Of a stretch of DNA of 5,271 nucleotides, positions 1-5,159 are shown one piece after another. Origin of the DNA: JBOHHR01 sp050740975 (GTDB lineage Bacteria; Pseudomonadota; Gammaproteobacteria; JBOHHR01); assembly GCA_050740975.1 (NCBI GenBank), contig JBOIEE010000285.1:1-5271 (forward strand). Reading direction: 5' to 3'. How positions within the stretch are numbered: the first letter of the stretch is position 1; each line of letters begins with the position of its first letter. Made by a program: the position numbers and the translations under genes. Below the pieces are notes generated by a model. The model was given only the letters and a program-made list of their open reading frames with translations. It made no database searches and was not told the DNA's origin.

Positions 1-1362
1 ACGACCAGGCGTATATCGCCCGAAGCACCGGTCCCTGTCGTTCAGGTGCAACGCACCGAGGAGCGCGCGGGGGGAGCGGGTAATGTCGCCTTGAACGTGC
101 GCAGCCTCGGCGGACAGGCGGTACTGATCGGGGTTACCGGGCTCGATACCGCCGCCGAGAGCTTGCGCGATCTCTTGGAACAAAAGGGAGTACAGTGCTC
201 CTTTGTCCAGGTAGCCGGATTCCCGACCGTAACCAAGCTGCGCGTGTTGAGCCAGCACCAACAACTGATCCGCTTGGATTTCGAGGACGACGTCTTGGCG
301 GTGCCCTGGGAAACCGTGATCGGCGCCTATCGTCAGCATATAAAGGACACGAACATCGTATTGCTATCGGATTACGCCAAAGGCAGCCTTGGTTGTGTCG
401 CAGACCTGATCCGATTGGCACGCGAGGCAGGAAAGCCCGTGCTGGTGGATCCCAAGGGCAGTGACTTTACCCGCTATCGGGGGGCAACGGTGATCACGCC
501 GAATTGGAGCGAGTTTAGAACGATTGTCGGTCCCTGCCAGGATGAAGAGACAGTCGAACAGAAAGCGCGCGCTCTATGTGAACAACTAGAGCTTGAGGCC
601 TTGCTGATAACCCGGGGCGAACGCGGCATGACCTTGATCCCGCAGCAGGGTGAACGCAGCGATCTGCCGGCGCACGCGGTGGAGGTATACGATGTGACAG
701 GCGCCGGGGATACTGTGATCGCAACCTTAGCCACGGGCTTGGCAAGCGGCCTTAGCCTCCCCGAGGCCACGGCTCTGGCCAATACCGCGGCGGGGCTGGT
801 GGTGGCCAAACTGGGGACCGCAAGCGTAAGTACGGCGGAGCTTACAGCGGCGCTGCATAGGCGCCCGCACGCCGCTTCCGGGATCGTGGACGAAGGCCAG
901 TTAGCGACCTTGGTGGCCCAAGCACGCGAGCGTGGAGAGCGTATCGTGATGACCAACGGGTGCTTCGACATCCTACATGTCGGCCATGTGTATTATCTCG
1001 AGGCGGCACGCAAGCTCGGCGATCGCTTGATCGTCGCCGTCAACGATGACGCATCGGTAAAACGCTTAAAGGGAGCGGATCGCCCGGTGAACCCCCTCCC
1101 CCGCCGCATGGTAGTGCTGGATGCGCTCGCGGCCGTGGATTGGGTGGTGCCTTTCTCGGAGGATACCCCAGAGCGCTTGCTCGGCCGTTTGCTGCCTGAT
1201 GTGCTGGTAAAAGGGAGCGACTATTCTGTGGATCGGATCGCTGGTGCTTCCTTGGTAACAGCCCATGGGGGTGAGGTGGTCGTGATCGACTACCTGGAAG
1301 GCTTTTCTACCACTGCGGTTATCGATGCGCTACAGCGTGTAACTCCTTCGAAAGCGCTATGA
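1..1362 (+). CDS. hldE: Bifunctional heptose 7-phosphate kinase / heptose 1-phosphate adenylyltransferase HldE, 5' partial
   Basis: This cytoplasmic enzyme makes two steps of ADP-heptose synthesis: phosphorylation of D-glycero-beta-D-manno-heptose 7-phosphate to the 1,7-bisphosphate, and adenylylation of the 1-phosphate. The frame is open from base 1 and its first residues (TTRRISPEAPVPVV) align with E. coli HldE near residue 28, so about 27 N-terminal residues lie outside; the GTG at 46 is internal, not the start. Counting from the first codon, the PfkB-type kinase domain shows GGAGNVA (24-30), DYAKGS (124-129), DPKGSDF (150-156), TPNWSEF (166-172) and VTGAGD (232-237), whose Asp is the family's catalytic base. 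The nucleotidyltransferase domain begins near 310 with TNGCFDILHVGH (318-329, containing the HxGH signature) and ends with VKGSDY (403-408). The 453 residues seen plus those missing match the usual length of about 475-480, and both domains look intact. The stop overlaps the hldD start by 4 bases. Confidence 0.97.
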   Translation, partial: TTRRISPEAPVPVVQVQRTEERAGGAGNVALNVRSLGGQAVLIGVTGLDTAAESLRDLLEQKGVQCSFVQVAGFPTVTKLRVLSQHQQLIRLDFEDDVLAVPWETVIGAYRQHIKDTNIVLLSDYAKGSLGCVADLIRLAREAGKPVLVDPKGSDFTRYRGATVITPNWSEFRTIVGPCQDEETVEQKARALCEQLELEALLITRGERGMTLIPQQGERSDLPAHAVEVYDVTGAGDTVIATLATGLASGLSLPEATALANTAAGLVVAKLGTASVSTAELTAALHRRPHAASGIVDEGQLATLVAQARERGERIVMTNGCFDILHVGHVYYLEAARKLGDRLIVAVNDDASVKRLKGADRPVNPLPRRMVVLDALAAVDWVVPFSEDTPERLLGRLLPDVLVKGSDYSVDRIAGASLVTAHGGEVVVIDYLEGFSTTAVIDALQRVTPSKAL

Positions 1363-2303
1363 TCGTCGTTACCGGTGGCGCCGGATTTATCGGCAGCAAT
1401 CTCGTGCATGCGTTTAACAGCCAACTGAATGAGGAGATTCTGGTCGTCGATGACCTCACCGATGGAGCAAAATTCCGTAATCTGATCGGTAGCAACATCA
1501 GCGACTATTGGGATAAGGACGAACTGCTGGAACGCCTGCCTACGCTAAAACCGCTACGCGCGGTGTTTCACTTAGGGGCGTGCACCAATACCACGGAGTG
1601 GGACGGCCGTTACATGATGCAAAACAACTACACCTATTCCCGGCGCCTGTTGGATCTGTGCACCGCGCAGGGGATCCCGTTCATTTACGCCTCCAGCGCC
1701 GCGGTTTATGGCCGGGGGGCGGATTTTCGCGAGGACGCCGCCCCCATGCAACCCCTGAACATCTATGGCTATTCCAAGTTGTTATTCGACCAATATGTTT
1801 TGCGCCGGCTTTCCGGCCTGCAGAGCCAAGTCGTAGGATTGCGCTATTTTAACGTCTACGGGCCCAGAGAGCAGCATAAAGGCCCCATGGCCAGTGTAAC
1901 TTACCATTTTTACTGCCAGTTGCTCGAGAGCGGTCAGGTACGTTTGTTCGAGGGCAGCGATGGCTATGGCAACGGCGAGCAGCGGCGCGATTTCGTGTTC
2001 GTGGATGATGTAGTGGCGGTAAACCTGTGGTTTTTGTCTAACCCCGATAAATCGGGGATATTCAACCTGGGTACGGGCCGCAGCCAAAGCTTCAATGAGC
2101 TCGCCAATGCCGTGATCGCGCACCAAGGCCGTGGGCATATTGAGTACATTCCGTTCCCAAGAAAGCTGCTGGGTTGTTACCAAAGCTACACCCAAGCGGA
2201 CATTAGTGCCTTACGCGAGGCCGGTTACACAGGTGAATTTCGCACCGTCGAGCAAGGAGTGGCGAGCTACATGCGGTGGTTGTGCACGCAGCACACGGCA
2301 TGA
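1359..2303 (+). CDS. hldD: ADP-L-glycero-D-manno-heptose 6-epimerase HldD
   Basis: HldD is a cytoplasmic NADP-dependent epimerase of the extended short-chain dehydrogenase family. It inverts C6'' of ADP-D-glycero-D-manno-heptose, giving the L,D form used by inner-core heptosyltransferases. The protein has 314 residues (E. coli 310). A Rossmann motif GGAGFIG lies at 6-12, followed by VVDDLTDG (29-36), close to E. coli VVDNLKDG. ACTNTTEWDG (74-83), ASSAAVYG (111-118) and catalytic YGYSK (Tyr136, Lys140) follow. HKG has Lys174 at the place of E. coli Lys178, the second acid/base in the known mechanism. RRDFVFVDDV (209-218) and IFNLGTG (234-240) complete the fold. The loop before RRDF (DGYGNGEQ) is longer than in E. 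coli. The ATG overlaps the hldE stop as ATGA and no strong Shine-Dalgarno precedes it, so coupling to hldE translation is inferred. The next gene, waaA, starts inside its stop. Confidence 0.97.
   Translation: MIVVTGGAGFIGSNLVHAFNSQLNEEILVVDDLTDGAKFRNLIGSNISDYWDKDELLERLPTLKPLRAVFHLGACTNTTEWDGRYMMQNNYTYSRRLLDLCTAQGIPFIYASSAAVYGRGADFREDAAPMQPLNIYGYSKLLFDQYVLRRLSGLQSQVVGLRYFNVYGPREQHKGPMASVTYHFYCQLLESGQVRLFEGSDGYGNGEQRRDFVFVDDVVAVNLWFLSNPDKSGIFNLGTGRSQSFNELANAVIAHQGRGHIEYIPFPRKLLGCYQSYTQADISALREAGYTGEFRTVEQGVASYMRWLCTQHTA
2042..2057. repeat. Intragenic inverted repeat in hldD
   Basis: CCCCGAT (2042-2048) and ATCGGGG (2051-2057) are perfect reverse complements separated by AA. They lie in the codons for NPDKSGI of hldD, a loop not strongly conserved with E. 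coli (ENGVSGI). The structure is real in the sequence, but a role is not shown and chance is possible. Confidence 0.6.
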
Positions 2304-3589
2304 AGCATGAGCTAGCGAGAGCGATTTATACGCTCTTGGCGCATCTGCTACTTCCCCTCGTGCTGGTACGCCTCGCAGGGCAGGGCATGCGGCAACCCGC
2401 CTATTGGCTCCGCTGGTCCGAGCGTTTTGGTTTTGCGGCCGTCGATGGCTCCATGCAGGGTGCGATCTGGTTTCATGCTGTATCGGTGGGCGAGGCGAAT
2501 GCCGCGGTGCCATTGGTGGCTCGCATGCGGCAGGCATGCCCGGAGTTACCGGTTTTGATCTCGACCATGACCCCGACCGGCGCTGAACGCGTGCGGCGTC
2601 AGCTTGACGGTGTCGCTAGCCACCGCTATGTGCCTTACGATCTCCCCTGGGCGGTGAGCGGTTTCCTCAAGCGTGTGCGACCACGGGTTTTAGTGCTGAT
2701 GGAAGCAGAGCTTTGGCCTAACGTATTGCGCGGCTGCGCCCGCCATGGGGTACCCGTCGTTTTAGCCAATGCCCGGATCTCCGAAAAGTCTTTCCGTCGC
2801 TATCAGCGTTTATCTTGGCTCACCCGGGCTATGTTACAGAGCGTTACAGCGGTAGCGGCACAATCGAAGCAAGACGCCGAGCGACTCATTGCCTTAGGCG
2901 TGCAAACAAGTCGGGTGAATGTCAGCGGCAATATCAAGTTTGATCTGGAGCTGCCGGCGGATTTAAAGCCTCGCGCGCAAGCGATCCGCGCCCGGCTCGG
3001 TTTGGACAGACCGGTGTGGATCGCGGCCAGCACCCATGCCGGTGAAGAAGCCGCCGTGTTAGAGGCGCATCGGCTTCTGCTCACCCAAAGAGCAGAGTGC
3101 TTGCTCCTGCTCGCACCACGCCATCCACAGCGTTTTGGCGAAGTGGGAGCGTTGATCAAAGAGCAAGGTTTTCGTTACGTCCCACGAAGTGCCGGAAAAA
3201 CAGCCGCGCCGCAAGACCAAGTCTTCCTGCTCGATTCCTTAGGAGAGTTACTGGAATTCTACGCCGCCGCCGATCTGGCTTTCGTCGGCGGCAGTCTCGA
3301 AAACGCAGGCGGACACAATATGCTGGAACCGGCTGCGCTGGGGATCCCGGTGCTGAGCGGGCCTTATTTTTCAAATTTCGCCGATATCAGCCGTTTGCTC
3401 CGGGAGGCCGGAGCAATGCAGGTGGTGCAAGATAGCAAGGAGTTAGCCGGCGGTGTGCTGGCGCTATTGTCCAATCCACCGCTGCGCCAGGAATGGGGCC
3501 AGCGAGGACAGCGCGTAGTTGAGCAGAATAGGGGTGCGGCCGATCGTGTTACGGCATTGATCACGTCGCAGATCTGCGCCCTAGCGTGA
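2300..3589 (+). CDS. waaA: 3-deoxy-D-manno-octulosonic acid (Kdo) transferase WaaA
   Basis: WaaA (KdtA) is an inner-membrane GT-B glycosyltransferase that moves Kdo from CMP-Kdo onto lipid A precursor. It may add one or two residues; the sequence does not say which. The ATG at 2300 gives 429 residues (E. coli 425), aligns with the E. coli N terminus and repeats the ATGA overlap seen upstream. A GTG at 2276 would add eight residues deep inside hldD and is not favoured. A hydrophobic anchor spans about 9-25. RWSERFG (39-44 plus Gly) carries Glu41 at the position of the general base known from the Aquifex enzyme (Glu31). HAVSVGE (59-65), STMTPTG (88-94), YDLP (113-116), MEAELWPN (134-141), NIKFD (211-215), APRHPQRF (272-279), FVGGS (328-332) and GGHNMLEP (337-344) are family signatures of donor and acceptor sites. 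It looks complete and functional and ends the cluster, since 220 non-coding bases follow. Confidence 0.96.
   Translation: MKHELARAIYTLLAHLLLPLVLVRLAGQGMRQPAYWLRWSERFGFAAVDGSMQGAIWFHAVSVGEANAAVPLVARMRQACPELPVLISTMTPTGAERVRRQLDGVASHRYVPYDLPWAVSGFLKRVRPRVLVLMEAELWPNVLRGCARHGVPVVLANARISEKSFRRYQRLSWLTRAMLQSVTAVAAQSKQDAERLIALGVQTSRVNVSGNIKFDLELPADLKPRAQAIRARLGLDRPVWIAASTHAGEEAAVLEAHRLLLTQRAECLLLLAPRHPQRFGEVGALIKEQGFRYVPRSAGKTAAPQDQVFLLDSLGELLEFYAAADLAFVGGSLENAGGHNMLEPAALGIPVLSGPYFSNFADISRLLREAGAMQVVQDSKELAGGVLALLSNPPLRQEWGQRGQRVVEQNRGAADRVTALITSQICALA
3395..3416. repeat. Intragenic 9-bp perfect hairpin in waaA
   Basis: TTGCTCCGG (3395-3403) is the perfect reverse complement of CCGGAGCAA (3408-3416), with a GAGG loop. 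It lies in the codons for RLLREAGAM near residues 365-373. It would form a stable mRNA hairpin about 170 bases before the waaA stop. No function can be assigned. Confidence 0.6.
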
Positions 3590-3637
3590 GCCTATACCGT
3601 CGGGGTTGAGCACCGCGTGCTGCATTGGTCTGCATAA

Positions 3638-3664
3638 GGGCACTTCGATTAATTCGGAGTGCCC
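3638..3664. repeat. Inverted repeat 1 of the array (11-bp stem, 5-base loop)
   Basis: GGGCACTTCGA (3638-3648) pairs with TCGGAGTGCCC (3654-3664), with one G-T wobble at 3645/3657, around the loop TTAAT. It lies 48 bases after the waaA stop. It is GC-rich enough to form a stable RNA hairpin and could end or protect the LPS transcript, but the bases after it are GCCCTC rather than T-rich. Confidence 0.85.
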
Positions 3665-3666
3665 GC

Positions 3667-3684
3667 CCTCACAGGGACGTGAGG
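3667..3684. repeat. Inverted repeat 2 of the array (6-bp stem, 6-base loop)
   Basis: CCTCAC (3667-3672) is the exact reverse complement of GTGAGG (3679-3684), with the loop AGGGAC. It is the weakest member and could arise by chance alone. A competing 4-bp pairing (CCCT 3666-3669 with AGGG 3673-3676) is also possible. It counts because it fits the gap between two stronger repeats with 2 bases on one side and 1 on the other. Confidence 0.6.
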
Positions 3685-3685
3685 A

Positions 3686-3718
3686 CATTGGTCGATCACG
3701 TTAAGTGATTGACTAATG
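3686..3718. repeat. Inverted repeat 3 of the array (14-bp stem, 5-base loop)
   Basis: CATTGGTCGATCAC (3686-3699) pairs along its whole length with GTGATTGACTAATG (3705-3718), with two G-T wobbles (3690/3714 and 3694/3710), around the loop GTTAA. It is the longest stem in the window. The two wobbles, where the DNA arms are not strictly complementary but an RNA would still pair, hint that the folded RNA rather than a DNA palindrome is what matters. Confidence 0.85.
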
Positions 3719-3720
3719 GA

Positions 3721-3750
3721 GCAAAGCAAAAACCACGCTTTTTGCTTTGC
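3721..3750. repeat. Inverted repeat 4 of the array (perfect 12-bp stem, 6-base loop)
   Basis: GCAAAGCAAAAA (3721-3732) is the perfect reverse complement of TTTTTGCTTTGC (3739-3750), around CCACGC. The A-rich left arm and T-rich right arm recall a bidirectional terminator, but there is no GC-rich stem directly before either T-run, so termination is only a possibility. The left arm also repeats GCAAA twice. Confidence 0.85.
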
Positions 3751-3752
3751 GA

Positions 3753-3784
3753 TTCGATAAATGGCACGGAAGCAATTTATCGAA
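3753..3784. repeat. Inverted repeat 5 of the array (perfect 10-bp stem, 12-base loop)
   Basis: TTCGATAAAT (3753-3762) is the perfect reverse complement of ATTTATCGAA (3775-3784), with 12 bases between. It ends 25 bases before the ATG at 3810, so it could be an operator for the downstream gene or a hairpin in its leader. Its TTCGAT start is shared with the inner part of repeat 1 (3644-3649). Confidence 0.8.
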
Positions 3785-3809
3785 GTACCCATAAGTACAG
3801 TACACTAGA

Positions 3810-5159
3810 ATGACGATCACTATGGCTTCCGATAGGTACAAATTGTTGCGTCGTATGTTGGTGTACGCGGGCGTTACGCTTCCCCTTTTGCTGGGGACGT
3901 GGAAGCCCGTTGTGGCCGCGGACAGGGCTGAGGCCGATCCCGCCAAACGCATGTACCGCCTCGACTATGTGTTCACAATCGATCCGGGGAAGGACGAGCG
4001 GGACGTCTGGGTGCGGATCAAGGTGAGCACGAATGCTAAACTGCTACGCTCGGTGGAGCTTCGCTTCGATGCAAAAAGGTTTCGCGACTTTAAAGCCGAT
4101 GGCGACTTGGAGATGGGCCACGGGCGACTCCTCTGGAGACCCCCGAAAGGAGGGGGGGAGCTCGCCTATCGTGTATCGTTAAACCACCAGCGAGGCTCCG
4201 GCTCCTATGATGCGCTGCTCACACCGCAGTGGGCTCTGTTTCGTGGGGATGATCTGGTGCCGCCGACGACCGTACGTGCGCTCAAAGAGGCCGAATCCAG
4301 AGCTTATTTGACGTTCCAATTGCCAGAGCAGTGGACGGCCGCAGTCCCTTACAAACGCTTTGCCAGCGGGCGATACCGAGTCGTGCAAGCGGGACGAAAG
4401 TTCGATCGCCCGTTAGGATGGATGGTGGTAGGAAAACTCGGGGTGCGTTTGGAGACGATGGCCGACAGGAAAGTCACCGTTGCCGGGGCCATCGGCAGCG
4501 GGGTCTCCCGCCAGGACATGCTGGCTTTTCTGAACTGGAATCTACCCCATCTCATCGACATATTTCCGCGCTTTACCAAGAGGCTGCTGATCGTCAGCGC
4601 AGGCGATCCGATGTGGCGGGGCGGGTTATTCGGGCCGCGCTCTTTGTACATTCATGCGAATCAAGCCTTGATCAGCGAAAACGGCACCAGTGTGTTGCTG
4701 CACGAATTGGTGCATGTCGCCATGCGAATTCGCGCTGTGCCTCCGGATGATTGGATCGTCGAAGGCTTGGCGGAGTTCTATGCGCTAAAGGTCATGCGGC
4801 GCTCGGGCACTATCACCAAAAATCGTTACGCGATCGCGCACCAGGCCCTTTCCGACTGGGGTAAGGACGTAGCAAGCCTGAGGCAACCGCGGGCTAGCGG
4901 CGCGGTAACGGCCAAAGCGGTGAGTGTATTTCGCGCTTTGGATAGTGAGATCCGAAAACGGACCAAAGGGCGACATGACCTGGACGACGTCGCGCGCGCG
5001 CTAGCAAGCGATCGCGGGAAGCCCGTAAGCTTAGAAAAACTGCGGGAAATAGCAGAGCGAATCGCGGGAAGCCCGCTGGAAACACTGGCGCTGGATGCCG
5101 TGAAAGCAAGTCTGTTCGGCGATCAGGCGGATCGTAAGCGCCAGCTCGCTGGCGGATGA
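3810..5159 (+). CDS. Exported gluzincin-type metallopeptidase-like protein, M61-related, no PDZ domain
   Basis: The 449-residue product begins with a signal-peptide-like segment: a basic start to Arg15, a hydrophobic stretch about 16-31, and a likely cut after VVA or VVAA (34-37). ATG 3810 is the first possible ATG after an in-frame stop at 3792; ATG 3822 fits equally well and neither has a clear Shine-Dalgarno. Residues about 48-180 look like the beta-rich N-terminal domain of M1/M61 peptidases (for example LLWRPPKGGGELAY, LTPQWALFRGDDL). HELVH (298-302) supplies two zinc-binding histidines and the catalytic Glu299; WIVEGLAEFY (315-324) offers Glu318 as third ligand. The tail ALDSEIRKRTKGRHDLDDV (376-394) resembles the conserved C-terminal part of M61 enzymes. 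Unlike typical M61 proteins of about 600 residues, it stops without a PDZ domain, and the HExxH-to-Glu gap is short. It should be secreted or periplasmic. The substrate is unknown, and a link to LPS is only suggested by position. Confidence 0.85.
   Translation: MTITMASDRYKLLRRMLVYAGVTLPLLLGTWKPVVAADRAEADPAKRMYRLDYVFTIDPGKDERDVWVRIKVSTNAKLLRSVELRFDAKRFRDFKADGDLEMGHGRLLWRPPKGGGELAYRVSLNHQRGSGSYDALLTPQWALFRGDDLVPPTTVRALKEAESRAYLTFQLPEQWTAAVPYKRFASGRYRVVQAGRKFDRPLGWMVVGKLGVRLETMADRKVTVAGAIGSGVSRQDMLAFLNWNLPHLIDIFPRFTKRLLIVSAGDPMWRGGLFGPRSLYIHANQALISENGTSVLLHELVHVAMRIRAVPPDDWIVEGLAEFYALKVMRRSGTITKNRYAIAHQALSDWGKDVASLRQPRASGAVTAKAVSVFRALDSEIRKRTKGRHDLDDVARALASDRGKPVSLEKLREIAERIAGSPLETLALDAVKASLFGDQADRKRQLAGG
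5011..5075. repeat. 15-bp direct repeat inside the metallopeptidase gene
   Basis: ATCGCGGGAAGCCCG occurs at 5011-5025 and again at 5061-5075, exactly 50 bases apart. Because 50 is not a multiple of three, the copies are read in different frames (DRGKPV and RIAGSPL), so protein-level constraint does not explain the identity. Each copy holds the small palindrome CGGGaagCCCG. Confidence 0.75.
5139..5154. repeat. GC-rich hairpin at the 3' end of the metallopeptidase gene
   Basis: CGCCAGC (5139-5145) is the perfect reverse complement of GCTGGCG (5148-5154), giving a 6-7 bp GC-rich stem in the last codons before the stop at 5157. The following bases are GATGAATAGG with no T-run, so it is not a standard terminator. 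If a gene starts at ATG 5156, this hairpin sits directly against its start and would need an upstream ribosome to open it. Confidence 0.6.

Larger units (their letters stand above)
3590..3809. other. Intergenic gap with a tandem series of inverted repeats
   Basis: This stretch separates the LPS cluster from the exported metallopeptidase gene. Neither strand shows a reading frame with gene-like features; a minus-strand frame crossing 3713-3952 has no homology I recognise and runs antisense into the next gene. From 3638 to 3784 the DNA is tiled by five adjacent inverted repeats, listed separately. Before them, a minor 5-bp repeat (AGCAC/GTGCT, 3609-3621) is weak. After them, AGTAC occurs three times (3784, 3794, 3799). 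From about 3685 on the composition turns AT-rich compared with both genes. No hairpin is followed directly by a run of T, so no standard intrinsic terminator is evident for waaA. No convincing sigma-70 promoter was found for the downstream gene. Confidence 0.8.

Noticed and set aside
46..48. GTG as the start of hldE
   Set aside because: The frame is open upstream to base 1 and those residues align with HldE (SPEAPVPVV), so the true start lies before the window.
474..971. Minus-strand frame of 165 codons within hldE
   Set aside because: It is antisense to a clear, conserved hldE coding region; long opposite frames are common in GC-rich genes.
2276..2299. GTG at 2276 as the waaA start
   Set aside because: It adds residues with no match in WaaA; ATG 2300 gives the family length and the same ATGA overlap as hldE/hldD.
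3263..3293. GCCGCCG and CGGCGGC as an inverted repeat in waaA
   Set aside because: The bases encode the conserved AAADLAFVGGS region and simple GC-rich Ala and Gly codons explain the match.
3609..3634. Extra small repeats AGCAC/GTGCT and TGCA/TGCA before the array
   Set aside because: Stems of 5 and 4 bp are expected by chance, so they were not counted as members of the array.
3700..3706. GTTAAGT as an integron attC core site (GTTRRRY)
   Set aside because: There is no matching RYYYAAC partner at the other end of the repeat, and no integrase or cassette context.
3721..3750. Classical rho-independent terminator
   Set aside because: The T-rich arm is itself part of an AT-rich stem and no GC-rich stem directly precedes a T-run on either strand.
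3801..3806. TACACT as a -10 promoter box for the metallopeptidase gene
   Set aside because: No acceptable -35 box lies 16-19 bases upstream (TATCGA or TTTATC are poor), and the TTGACT at 3709-3714 has no -10 at the right distance.
3713..3952. Minus-strand frame of 79 codons over the gap and the next gene's 5' end
   Set aside because: It runs antisense through the signal-peptide region of the metallopeptidase gene, passes through the inverted repeats, and resembles no family I recognise.
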